Shown here: positions 56,527 to 63,953 of the stretch, one piece after another | Layout of the letters: the number at the start of each line of letters is the position of its first letter | How positions within the stretch are numbered: position 1 is the first letter of the stretch | DNA from: Austwickia sp. TVS 96-490-7B | GTDB lineage: Bacteria; Actinomycetota; Actinomycetes; Actinomycetales; Dermatophilaceae | Assembly (NCBI RefSeq): GCF_019331795.1 | Contig: NZ_JAHPZL010000001.1 | Location: 349,464-413,463 of the forward strand | DNA: 64,000 nucleotides | Reading direction: 5' to 3' | Translations under genes and position numbers: made by a program | Notes under the pieces: generated by a model | What the model was told of the DNA's origin: nothing | Seen by the model: only the letters and a program-made list of their open reading frames with translations | Database searches by the model: none

Positions 56527-57064
56527 CGCCTAGCACATCTAGGGCGGAACTGAGGGCGGCGTCCAGCGGGTCCTGCTCCGACTGCGCCCAATCCAGCAGA
56601 GCCGTGCTCAGTCCTGCGAGTACCGCGGTTACCGCGACCCTCGCCTGCGCCTCGGGCACGCCACGATCGACCAAGGCGACCGTCAACGCAGCAGCAGTGT
56701 CGTTGCTGTTGCGTTCGATAGCACCCCGCAAAGCCGGAGTCTGCGCCACGATCCGCAGCAGGTCGCGCAGCTCCCGGGCGCTCTCCGCATCGACATGCAC
56801 CCACGCTTGCCGGATGCCTTGCACTAACGCGTGCATCGGGGGCTCGGGTGCTGGACGTGCTCGCACCGCCTCCGCCATCAGCGGATCGAACGGGTCAGCA
56901 AGTAACAGTGCATCCTTCGTCGGGAAGTGTCGAAATAGCGTCATTTCGCTCACTCCGGCACGCTCCGCGACGTGAGCGGTTGTTGTCGCCTCATACCCGC
57001 GCTCAGTGAACAAAGCGAATGCCGCTCGCTTGAGCGCCTGGTGCGTCTGGTCCCATCGACCCAT
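56519..57064 (-). CDS. TetR-family transcriptional regulator
   Basis: 181 residues. The HTH lies at residues 10-55 (AAFALFTERGYEATTTAHVA, ERAGVSEMTLFRHFPTKDAL), with an all-helical ligand domain after it. The palindrome GTTAGTAACTAAC lies 9 bp upstream of its ATG, so it probably controls itself and the exporter genes downstream. This is the last accessory operon of the island. Confidence 0.88.
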   Translation of the reverse strand: MGRWDQTHQALKRAAFALFTERGYEATTTAHVAERAGVSEMTLFRHFPTKDALLLADPFDPLMAEAVRARPAPEPPMHALVQGIRQAWVHVDAESARELRDLLRIVAQTPALRGAIERNSNDTAAALTVALVDRGVPEAQARVAVTAVLAGLSTALLDWAQSEQDPLDAALSSALDVLGGE

Positions 57065-57073
57065 GCCTCAAAT

Positions 57074-57086
57074 GTTAGTAACTAAC
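57074..57086. promoter_or_regulatory. Operator-like palindrome of the TetR/ABC operon
   Basis: GTTAGTAACTAAC is a perfect 13-bp palindrome with one central base, in AT-rich surroundings, 9 bp before the tetR start. This is the usual place for TetR autoregulation. Confidence 0.7.
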
Positions 57087-57620
57087 TATTTGGATGCAAG
57101 CCCGCGTCGAAGGGCCGCTCGGCACATCATCCGGTGGGAGTCCGCCCACGAGCAGGTCGGTGTCGGCGATGTGATTCAGTCGCCAGGACGGCCATCGTCT
57201 GACTGCCGGCAGCGAGCACGCTCCGACGCGCCGGAAGCAGTGTGCCGAACTCGCACTGCTCGGCCATGATCATCCACTCCAGCAACGTCGCAATGCTCAA
57301 TGTTTTTCCACTCCGAAGTCACTGACGAGGTGCGGAATCGTCTGCAGCCATTAAAAGGGGAGCAGTCTGCGATTCGCTGAGACAGATGCTCATCAAGACG
57401 GTCATCACCAATGGCGCGAGCCCGTCCCGCGGGGTGTTCTACTTGCAAATCCAGGAATGAGTCGAGAAAGCCAAGTGTGGATACGACGTTTAAACGCTGC
57501 GTCAGCATAGACGTCAGCCGCTGGGCGAAGAGGGAAAGAGAAGGGGGTGATATCCCCGCAGCTCGTATGCCGAAGGTCAGCTCTGTCAAGGCAGCCAAGC
57601 CACAGTGCTAGCATCACGGC
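57087..57620. other. Gene-poor stretch at the right island boundary
   Basis: More than 500 bp without a recognisable gene. A 140-codon minus-strand frame (57176-57598) has no ribosome site, no known domain and mixed codon use, so I leave it uncalled. GC content is lower than in flanking genes. Near the end, TAGCAT at 57609-57614 is a plausible -10 for the next gene. Confidence 0.4.
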
Positions 57621-57800
57621 ATGTCTACGCGCGCATGGAAATTGGCTGGAGGGGTGGCCTTGATCGCGCTGAGCGTGGGCCTTTTTGTTGCGGGATTCGT
57701 TCGACAGCGCAGCATCACCGGAGTGGTGGCGGCAGCGTTCTCGTGGGGGGCTTTTTTGGTGTGGAGTAGCAGCCGACCTGTTGATCGCAACGAGGATTAG
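57621..57800 (+). CDS. Small two-helix membrane protein
   Basis: 59 residues: STRAWKLAGGVALIALSVGL, FVAGFVRQ, then SITGVVAAAFSWGAFLVW and a polar end RPVDRNED. It has two membrane helices with a basic loop. The ATG has no Shine-Dalgarno, but TAGCAT lies 6 bp before it, so a leaderless transcript is likely. No family was recognised. Confidence 0.55.
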   Translation: MSTRAWKLAGGVALIALSVGLFVAGFVRQRSITGVVAAAFSWGAFLVWSSSRPVDRNED

Positions 57801-57969
57801 CCAAAACGCCAGTCCCGGTCACACGGTTGGTGGCTCCTGCCGCACTGTCACGCCAAGAGCCAAGAGCCAAGAGCCAAGCATCTGACGGTGTGACAGGCAC
57901 CTCACCAGACGCACACGGGGTAGGGGGCGCGGCTGGAGTCGGTGCCAGGAAGTAAGGACACACTCACTC

Positions 57970-57998
57970 TTGACATATGCGCGATTGCGCATGCATTG
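57970..57998 (+). promoter_or_regulatory. Promoter with SmtB/ArsR-type operator
   Basis: A consensus -35 TTGACA (57970-57975) is followed by the perfect inverted repeat ATGCGC-GATT-GCGCAT (57977-57992) in the spacer and a weak -10 near 57993. Repressor bound in the spacer would block RNA polymerase. This matches operators of zinc-sensing ArsR proteins (6-2-6-like imperfect palindromes). Confidence 0.8.
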
Positions 57999-58008
57999 TG
58001 GAGGGGTG

Positions 58009-58359
58009 ATGGTCGAGAGGCAGCAGCCACGGAGTCATTGGGTCGCCACTGGGGACCTGTTCAAGTGTCTCTCAGCGCCGTTGAGGATCGGCATCATCGA
58101 GCTGTTGGTGACGAAGCCACACACTGTCACCGCGCTCGTCGACGCCTTGGGAGTCCCGCAACCCTTGGTGTCACAGCACCTGCGCGTCCTGCGCCAGCAC
58201 TGCCTGGTGGAGGCCGAACGCAACGGGCGAGAGATGCATTACCGCCTGATGGACGAGCACATCGCCCACATCGTGCGTGATGCCGTCGCCCATACCGCTG
58301 AGCACAACCACCCCGCTGTTCCTGATCACCGAGAGATCACTGGAGAGGATCAACCATGA
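58009..58359 (+). CDS. ArsR/SmtB-family zinc-responsive repressor
   Basis: 116 residues. A winged helix lies at residues 15-80 (LFKCLSAPLRIGIIELLV, GVPQPLVSQHLRVLRQHCLV). The last helix has the alpha-5 metal site DXHX10HXXE (DEH, ten residues, then HTAE), the Zn(II) site of SmtB and CzrA. ATG 58009 follows GGAGGGG closely; GTG 58006 is an alternative. The stop overlaps the metallothionein-like gene start (ATGA), so both are derepressed together by zinc. Confidence 0.9.
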   Translation: MVERQQPRSHWVATGDLFKCLSAPLRIGIIELLVTKPHTVTALVDALGVPQPLVSQHLRVLRQHCLVEAERNGREMHYRLMDEHIAHIVRDAVAHTAEHNHPAVPDHREITGEDQP

Positions 58360-58670
58360 GCCACACGCTCGCCGAGCCCCACACCGACCACACCCACGGC
58401 GCTGACTGCGGTCACCAGGCCATCGTCCACGAGGACCACGTCGACTACCTGCACGACGGTCACGCTCACAAGATCCACGGGGACCACGTCGACGAGTGTG
58501 ACACCTGCCAGTGCGGCAACTGCTCAGACCTGTGCGCCACCTGCGACTGCACCGACTGCAAGTGCCCCACCTGCAACCACAACACCTGCCAGTGCGGCAA
58601 CTGCTCCGACTCGTGCGCTAACTGCGAGTGCACCGAGTGCAGCTGCCCCACCTGCAAGCACGCCGCCTGA
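58356..58670 (+). CDS. His-rich/Cys-rich metallothionein-like protein
   Basis: 104 residues with 20 cysteines and 17 histidines. Residues 1-47 are His/Asp-rich (HTLAEPHTDHTHGADCGHQ, HVDYLHDGHAHKIHGDH). Residues 48-104 hold two tandem copies of a 27-residue Cys module (TCQCGNCSDLCATCDCTDCK and TCQCGNCSDSCANCECTECS, each ending CPTC). The CxC and CxxC density is that of metallothioneins, and the N-terminus resembles small His-rich proteins found beside zinc-responsive ArsR genes. It should bind zinc or other soft metals in the cytoplasm. It is coupled to the repressor gene and followed by a terminator. Confidence 0.85.
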   Translation: MSHTLAEPHTDHTHGADCGHQAIVHEDHVDYLHDGHAHKIHGDHVDECDTCQCGNCSDLCATCDCTDCKCPTCNHNTCQCGNCSDSCANCECTECSCPTCKHAA

Positions 58671-58710
58671 CAGCGAGCGCTGTCGCGCGTCTCATAGTGA
58701 GACACCTCTG

Positions 58711-58742
58711 GAGAGGACCTGCCAGACATGGCGGGTCCTCTC
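58711..58742 (+). terminator. Terminator after the metallothionein-like gene
   Basis: GAGAGGACCTGCC pairs with GGCGGGTCCTCTC with one wobble and a 6-nt loop. Confidence 0.82.
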
Positions 58743-58755
58743 TATATCGCACCGG

Positions 58756-59439
58756 TCAGGGGCGTCGACGTACCCCTGCTTGTAGCTGTTGCAGCAGCTC
58801 CTCCGGGTCGTCCACTACCGCGACGGCGTCACCCCACTCTGCTGGTTCGCCGTAACCCCAGCTCACCGCGATGGTGGGGAGGTCATGCGCGGCGGCACCG
58901 GTGATGTCATGATGCCGGTCGCCGACCATCACGGCAGCGGAGATGTCCACCTCGGCTTGGATCAGCGCGGACAGTGCCGCGCCCACTACGGCGTCCTTCG
59001 ATCCGGTGGTCTCGTCTTGGGGTGATCCACACACCGCGACGAAGCAGTCGCTGACACCGTACGACGCGATCACTTCCTGAGCCATCCATTCGACCTTTGA
59101 TGTGGCCACAGCCAGTGGCATGCCTTCACGGTGTAAATCCCGGATGACGTCTAGCATTCCGTCGTACGGCGGCGTCGACGCTAACCGCGACCGCAATAAC
59201 GAGCGGTACTGCGTGACCACCTCGGGGATCTCCGGTTCTGGCACCCCCACCAAGTCACGCAAGGTCACCCCAAGGGGAGGGCCCACCACCTGCCGGGTCT
59301 GGTTGGCTGCTAGTCCTGGCCAGCCCCGGGAGGTGAGGACTTCGTCGAGTGTCGACGTAATCACTGCCCCTGAATCACTGATGGTGCCATCCAGATCGAA
59401 CAAGACCGCAGTGACCGGCACGGGGGTGTGAGACAGCAC
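58756..59439 (-). CDS. HAD-family hydrolase (phosphoglycolate phosphatase-like)
   Basis: About 227 residues. Motif I is VLFDLDGTISDSG, motif II is AVATSKVEWM and motif IV is VMVGDRHHDITGA, all in the order of subfamily IA HAD phosphatases with a helical cap. The class acts on small phosphorylated metabolites; Gph/PpaX-like activity is the usual prediction. GTG 59439 follows AAAGAGGA at good spacing; ATGs at 59445 and 59478 are alternatives. Confidence 0.88.
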   Translation of the reverse strand: MLSHTPVPVTAVLFDLDGTISDSGAVITSTLDEVLTSRGWPGLAANQTRQVVGPPLGVTLRDLVGVPEPEIPEVVTQYRSLLRSRLASTPPYDGMLDVIRDLHREGMPLAVATSKVEWMAQEVIASYGVSDCFVAVCGSPQDETTGSKDAVVGAALSALIQAEVDISAAVMVGDRHHDITGAAAHDLPTIAVSWGYGEPAEWGDAVAVVDDPEELLQQLQAGVRRRP

Positions 59440-59497
59440 AGGCATCCTCTTTCGCAGGCATGTATCAGGAATGACCATGATGCCCCCGACAAGACAT

Positions 59498-59534
59498 GGT
59501 GCAGCCCCCGCCCAGATGGGACGAGGGCTGCACC
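59498..59534. terminator. Hairpin between the repeat-protein gene and the HAD gene
   Basis: GGTGCAGCCC pairs with GGGCTGCACC with a 17-nt loop, just after the stop of the minus-strand gene at 59542. Confidence 0.75.
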
Positions 59535-59541
59535 GCCTGGA

Positions 59542-60414
59542 TCAGAACGTCTTCTTCTCCGGGTCGTCTTTTTCCGATTTCTGGCTCATCACCTGGGTCG
59601 GCTTGGTTTCCGGGTCGCTGCTCTGAATGGTCGGCAGGACCTCGGTGCCAGCGACCGGCGTCTGCTCCTCCACCGCAGGGGTGGTGTAGCTCACCGGGCT
59701 GCTGTACGGCGTGTAGGAGCTGCTGTGCTCGCTCAGCGTGCTGAACGTGGTGGTCTCCGCCGTCGCTGCTGACTCGGCCGCCGGAGCTGCCGGGGTGCTG
59801 TACGGCGTGTAGGAGCTGCTGTGCTCGCTCAGTGCGCTGAACGTGGTGGTCTGCGCAGGCGCTGGGGCTGCGGCGGGTTCCTCGGTCACCGCAGGTGCCT
59901 CCGGCTCGGTGACTGCTGCCACCGGCGCGGGGGTTTCCACGGCAGGAGAAGCTGCCACGGGAGCCACCGTGGATTCCCGACCGGTGGTCGGAGGGACGTA
60001 CGGGTCAGCCAACGGGCGTGCCCACGGGTCATCCGCCGGAGCGGCTTTCTTGGAGACGTACCAGGCGATGCCGCCAGCGACCGTTGCTAGGCACACAGCG
60101 GTCATCAGGCCGCGGCCGCGGCGACGCTTCTTCGGGGCGGCCGGAGTTCCGGACGTCACTGCGGCGACAACGTCCTGTGCGCGGTGAGCCACCTGCGAGC
60201 CGTGACATTTTTTCTTGGCTTTTTTGGTCATTTTTGCGACATCAGCTTTGGCGACCGCGTCAGACACGGCGTCCACCACATGGCTGGTGGCTTCGCTGAC
60301 CTTGGGGAGCACATCGGACTCCAGTCGAGCCTTTGCCTCCTCCAACTTGGGGGCGACAGCCGCAACGGCCGACGCCTTCCCGGCAGCGACCTTCTTCTTC
60401 TTGCACTTGAACAC
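59542..60414 (-). CDS. Membrane protein with tandem SEHSSSYTPYS repeats
   Basis: 290 residues. The N-terminal 70 are helical, Ala/Lys-rich (LEEAKARLESDVLPKVSEAT), resembling DUF-type YtxH/apolipoprotein-like segments. A membrane helix lies at about 105-120 (GLMTAVCLATVAGGIAWYV) after a basic patch KKRRRGRG. The remaining region is Pro/Ala/Thr/Glu-rich with two copies of TTTFS-LSEHSSSYTPYS at about 190-245. No function is known; the extended tail suggests an envelope-spanning or secreted tether. It is a single gene ending at a hairpin. Confidence 0.7.
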   Translation of the reverse strand: MFKCKKKKVAAGKASAVAAVAPKLEEAKARLESDVLPKVSEATSHVVDAVSDAVAKADVAKMTKKAKKKCHGSQVAHRAQDVVAAVTSGTPAAPKKRRRGRGLMTAVCLATVAGGIAWYVSKKAAPADDPWARPLADPYVPPTTGRESTVAPVAASPAVETPAPVAAVTEPEAPAVTEEPAAAPAPAQTTTFSALSEHSSSYTPYSTPAAPAAESAATAETTTFSTLSEHSSSYTPYSSPVSYTTPAVEEQTPVAGTEVLPTIQSSDPETKPTQVMSQKSEKDDPEKKTF

Positions 60415-60670
60415 GGCACTCCTCGCTCTCTGGCCGGTACGTCACGGCCTCGCCGGGCACGTCATGGGTGACGTGTCCACATCCTGTAACACGCCCCACC
60501 ATGCCGCTCAGTGCCCATCCTGCCGTGAGACATGCGCAGGCCGCCAACGAGGGCACAGATGGAATTATCTTTTCATGCCGGAGGTTTCGTGCATGCCGGA
60601 CTCGACCAGGGGTGCGCGACCGCGGATGTCGCACCATGACGGTCACGACAGACATGGGAGGATGACGGAC

Positions 60671-61189
60671 ATGAACGTCACGTTGCACACCAACCACGGC
60701 GACATCGACGTCGTCCTCTTCCCCGACCACGCGCCGAAGACGGTCGACAACTTCGTCGGACTGGCCAAGGGCACCAAGGAATACAAGGACGACGCGGGCC
60801 GGACCAACCCGACCCCGTACTTCGACGGATTGACCTTCCACCGGATCATTCCTGGCTTCATGATCCAGGGCGGATGTCCTCTCGGCGAGGGATTCGGTGG
60901 CCCCGGATACACCTTCGATGACGAGATCAGCCCGGACAAGACCTTCGGTTCGGCGTACGTGCTGGCCATGGCGAACGCTGGCAAGCGCGGTGGGCGCGGC
61001 ACCAACGGAAGCCAGTTCTTCATCACTGTCGCTCCGACCGCCTGGTTGCAGGGCAAGCACACGATCTTCGGTGAGGTCGCCGACGACGCCAGCCGCAAGG
61101 TCGTCGACGCTATCGCTGCTGTCCGCACCGGTGGCGGCGACAAGCCCGTCGAGCCCGTCGTGATCGAAAGGGTCACTGTCTCGGAGTGA
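60671..61189 (+). CDS. ppiA: Peptidylprolyl isomerase, cyclophilin type
   Basis: 172 residues. Family landmarks are VDNFVGLAKG, YFDGLTFHRIIPGFMIQGG (active-site FHR and Q), FDDEISPDKTF, SQFFIT and WLQGKHTIFGEV. It catalyses cis-trans isomerisation of proline bonds in the cytoplasm. ATG 60671 is 9 nt after GGGAGG; ATG 60662 lies too close to it. It follows the actinomycete order tRNA-Ala, ppiA seen in mycobacteria, here separated by the island and other genes. Confidence 0.95.
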   Translation: MNVTLHTNHGDIDVVLFPDHAPKTVDNFVGLAKGTKEYKDDAGRTNPTPYFDGLTFHRIIPGFMIQGGCPLGEGFGGPGYTFDDEISPDKTFGSAYVLAMANAGKRGGRGTNGSQFFITVAPTAWLQGKHTIFGEVADDASRKVVDAIAAVRTGGGDKPVEPVVIERVTVSE

Positions 61190-61270
61190 CGTGCACATCC
61201 GTCGACATGACCTGTCGACGGGTCCATCCACGACGAGCGCCTCAGCTGTGAGGCCTCGCCGTGACCGGTC

Positions 61271-61303
61271 GACGACGCCTCCCGGGCTCCGGGGGGCGTC
61301 GTC
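61271..61303 (+). terminator. Terminator after ppiA
   Basis: GACGACGCCTCCCGG pairs with CCGGGGGGCGTCGTC with one wobble and a 3-nt loop. Confidence 0.85.
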
Positions 61304-61387
61304 CGTCCACGGGCCAACCGCCACGACGGAGCTCGCCCAGGGCTTAGCTCGGTTGGGCGTTCAGGACGAGGAGGAACCAGGAAAACC

Positions 61388-62353
61388 ATGGATTACGGTG
61401 CCCCACGACCAGTAGACGGTCCTCGTTGTCCCCGCCACCCCGACACTGTCACCTATGTGACCTGCCAACGGTGTGGCAGACCCACGTGCCCTTCCTGCCA
61501 GCGCCCAGCGTCCGTGGGGGTGCACTGCACGGACTGTGTTGCCGCAGCACATCGCAACCGGCCCCCCGCCGTACGTCGCGCTTTGCGGGCTCACGACCAA
61601 CCCTGGGTGACCTACGGGATGATCGCCCTGATCAGCGTGATCTATCTGGGACAGTTGGCATCAGACGAGGTCACCGCCACGTTGGCATTGGTGCCGCTGT
61701 TGTCGTGGCATGAACCGTGGCGCTTGGTGACGAATGCCTTAGTCCACGACCCGAACTTCCCGCTGCACATCATCGGAAACGTCCTGCTTCTGGTGTTGCT
61801 TGGTCGGGCTGTTGAACCCGCTTTAGGCAAACTCCGCTACGCCATGATGTGTCTGATCAGCGCATTGGGTGGCACGGTCGGCGTGTTGTGGACGACAAGC
61901 CCGCCGGAAGGAGTGAGATTCACTGATACCGGCTGGATCTCCACTTATCTCGGCATTTCCACAGTCGGCTACGGGATCATGTGTGCCTTGTTGATCCTGG
62001 AAATCAGGCGTCGCGGGGAAGTGCGCAGCATCGCCGTGCTCATCATGATCAACGTCGCTTTTTCATTGACAGTGTCGAACATCTCCTGGCAGGGGCATCT
62101 CGGCGGGGGGATGGCCGGCCTGCTCGCCACCTGGGTGTTCACTAGGCCATCCACGTCGCGGCAACCTGGAGGGTCAGGTACGACGATTTTTCGGCGGATC
62201 ATCTCGGACACCACCGGCACTGTGGTCGCCCAGGGCTTGTCCGAATTGGGGTGGACCCTGGTGTGGACGATCTTGATGGTCGGTCTGCTCGGGGCGGCTG
62301 TGGTCGGACGCTACGCCTTGGTCGCGCCGCTGTGGGGTGGGTTCGGGGTGTAA
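61388..62353 (+). CDS. Rhomboid-family intramembrane serine protease with N-terminal zinc finger
   Basis: 321 residues. The N-terminus is a zinc-ribbon with Cys pairs (CPRHP, CQRCGRPTCPSCQ, HCTDC). The rhomboid core has seven or so helices, with the loop histidine/asparagine region HIIGNVLLLVLLGRAVEP, the nucleophile Ser in GISTVGYGI and the catalytic His in WQGHLGGGMAG. The motif reads G-I-S-T instead of the usual GxSG; Ser and His are kept, so activity is possible. AGGAAAACC precedes the ATG. It cleaves membrane proteins within the bilayer; the substrate is unknown. Confidence 0.88.
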   Translation: MDYGAPRPVDGPRCPRHPDTVTYVTCQRCGRPTCPSCQRPASVGVHCTDCVAAAHRNRPPAVRRALRAHDQPWVTYGMIALISVIYLGQLASDEVTATLALVPLLSWHEPWRLVTNALVHDPNFPLHIIGNVLLLVLLGRAVEPALGKLRYAMMCLISALGGTVGVLWTTSPPEGVRFTDTGWISTYLGISTVGYGIMCALLILEIRRRGEVRSIAVLIMINVAFSLTVSNISWQGHLGGGMAGLLATWVFTRPSTSRQPGGSGTTIFRRIISDTTGTVVAQGLSELGWTLVWTILMVGLLGAAVVGRYALVAPLWGGFGV

Positions 62354-62418
62354 CTAGAGGTGCCGACCTTGCTGGTGTACGTCGGTACTCGCCGTCATAG
62401 GGGGCAGCCCACCAAGAG

Positions 62419-62515
62419 ATATCCACAGGCTTTTCCACAGGTGGGGATGAAAACTACACCGTTGTGATCTGCAGAGATGTCCACACATGGGGACATATCC
62501 ACATCGTTCTCCACA
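62419..62515. other. Cluster of DnaA-box-like 9-mers
   Basis: Five boxes of the form NTNTCCACA, all in the same direction, lie in 97 bp between rhomboid and crgA: ATATCCACA (62419-62427), TTTTCCACA (62431-62439), ATGTCCACA (62477-62485), ATATCCACA (62495-62503) and TTCTCCACA (62507-62515). The flanks are AT-richer than the surroundings. The 283-bp gap has no gene. A DnaA-titration or regulatory site is inferred. Confidence 0.55.
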
Positions 62516-62636
62516 CATCTTGTGAAAACAGGGATCCGGTCACAGTGCGGGCTGTCGTGGAGACACGACTGCCCGTCGCATCTCCCGTGCAGATGCCTCA
62601 AAGATCAGGAAAGAACCACCTGAAATAGATGACGTG

Positions 62637-62906
62637 TCAACGCCAATTCGTTGTCATCAAGAATCCGGCCATCACCAGACCAGAGCCCGCGCCGAGGTTC
62701 CAGTTGCCCCAGGAACGCACCGGGTATTGCCCTTGGCTGAGGTAATACACCACGATCCACAACAGGCCAGCAAGCATGAGGGTCAGCATGACCGGCGCAT
62801 ACCAGGATGGGCTGGCTTCCTTTTTCTTGCTCTTCGGCCCGACCGTCCGCCGCACGCTGGTCGGTGCCGGACGTGGCGTCTTCTTGGCCGGTCGAGACTC
62901 GGTCAC
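62637..62906 (-). CDS. crgA: Cell division protein CrgA
   Basis: 89 residues. A basic cytoplasmic N-terminus (VRRTVGPKSKKKEASPSWY) precedes two membrane helices (APVMLTLMLAGLLWIVVYYL and GSGLVMAGFLMTT) joined by the extracytoplasmic loop GQYPVRSWGNWN. This is the standard CrgA layout. CrgA coordinates FtsZ, PBPs and polar growth in actinomycetes. The GTG start has GAGTGAGCAG upstream, and the gene is divergent from the sortase gene as in mycobacteria. Confidence 0.94.
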   Translation of the reverse strand: MTESRPAKKTPRPAPTSVRRTVGPKSKKKEASPSWYAPVMLTLMLAGLLWIVVYYLSQGQYPVRSWGNWNLGAGSGLVMAGFLMTTNWR

Positions 62907-63068
62907 TGCTCACTCCTGTTCAGGGGGACGGTCGAGGACTCCTGTCGGAGTGCCCAACCCGAGGGGACATCAGGACATGCTCACCAACGATGAGTCAAGA
63001 TGTCCAGCCTATAGCTCAGAATTATGGCCGAGGCTGAGCTCCTTCGGTGAACACCGTACGGTGGACCC

Positions 63069-63938
63069 GTGGCAGGCAGACATAGAACTGACACCGGATC
63101 GATTCCCTACGCCGAGACCGTGTATGACTCTGGAGAGTTCAACGATATCGGTCAGGGATCTGAACTTCCGACTCGACGACAACGGCGGAAGCAACGAAAC
63201 GCCAGGCCAAGGCGCTCAGCAGCGAGCCGTTTCTTTGGTGTGTTCGGTGAACTTTTGGTGACCCTCGGGGTCGTCGTCCTGTTGTTCGTCTCCTGGCAGG
63301 TGTGGTGGGTCACCCAAGAAGCGACCCATGCTTCTCAGGAAGTCGTCAACGAACTCGGTCGCCAGTTTTCCCATGCCCCCCGCTCGACCGCCCCTGCCAC
63401 GCCAGGCGCAGCCAAAGGAAGCTCGTTACAGAGCAAAACCATCCCCGCTGGCACCCCGTTCGGTCTGGTCACTGTGCCTCGGTTTGGCAATGGCCCCCAG
63501 CCCATCCTGCAAGGCACCGCCATCGCCCAGCTCGACCAAGGCGTCGGACATGAGCCGAAATCGGTGATGCCCGGGCAGATTGGGAATTTCGCCACCGCCG
63601 GTCACCGCGACACCTACAGCCACCCCTACAACAAGATCGACGCTTTCCAACCCAACGATGCGATCGTGGTGGAAGTCGCTGACGGGTGGGCCATTTATCG
63701 TTACGCCAAGCATCGCATCGTCGACCCCAAGCAGGTCGAGGTCTACGCGCCGGTGCCTGACCAGCCCGGCAAGAAACCGACCGAGGCGTGGATGACCCTG
63801 ATCGCCTGCGAACCGCACTGGACGGCGCAGCGACGCTGGGTGGTCCACGCCAAACTGGAATTGTGGGTCCCCCGAACCTCTGCGGCACCCACCGTAGAAA
63901 CTAACCCGCAGGTCCAGGCCGCCCTGCGCGCTCCGTAA
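63069..63938 (+). CDS. Class E sortase
   Basis: 289 residues: a basic N-terminus (RRKQRNARPRRSAASR), one membrane anchor (LLVTLGVVVLLFVSWQVWW) and the sortase domain with catalytic His in TAGHRDTYSHP, Cys in LIACEPHW and a following Arg (RRW). Class E sortases anchor LAxTG proteins to the cell wall in high-GC Gram-positives. It lies between crgA and a small gene, as in other actinomycetes. The GTG start has no strong ribosome site. The usual TLxTC reads LIAC here. Confidence 0.92.
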   Translation: MAGRHRTDTGSIPYAETVYDSGEFNDIGQGSELPTRRQRRKQRNARPRRSAASRFFGVFGELLVTLGVVVLLFVSWQVWWVTQEATHASQEVVNELGRQFSHAPRSTAPATPGAAKGSSLQSKTIPAGTPFGLVTVPRFGNGPQPILQGTAIAQLDQGVGHEPKSVMPGQIGNFATAGHRDTYSHPYNKIDAFQPNDAIVVEVADGWAIYRYAKHRIVDPKQVEVYAPVPDQPGKKPTEAWMTLIACEPHWTAQRRWVVHAKLELWVPRTSAAPTVETNPQVQAALRAP

Positions 63939-63953
63939 GGAAGTGAGACATCC

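Noticed and set aside
57176-57598. 140-codon minus-strand frame at the island edge
   Set aside because: No similarity, no Shine-Dalgarno and inconsistent codon third positions; left as non-coding.
60260-61324. 354-codon minus-strand frame over ppiA
   Set aside because: Antisense of a clear cyclophilin gene; no domain, no ribosome site.
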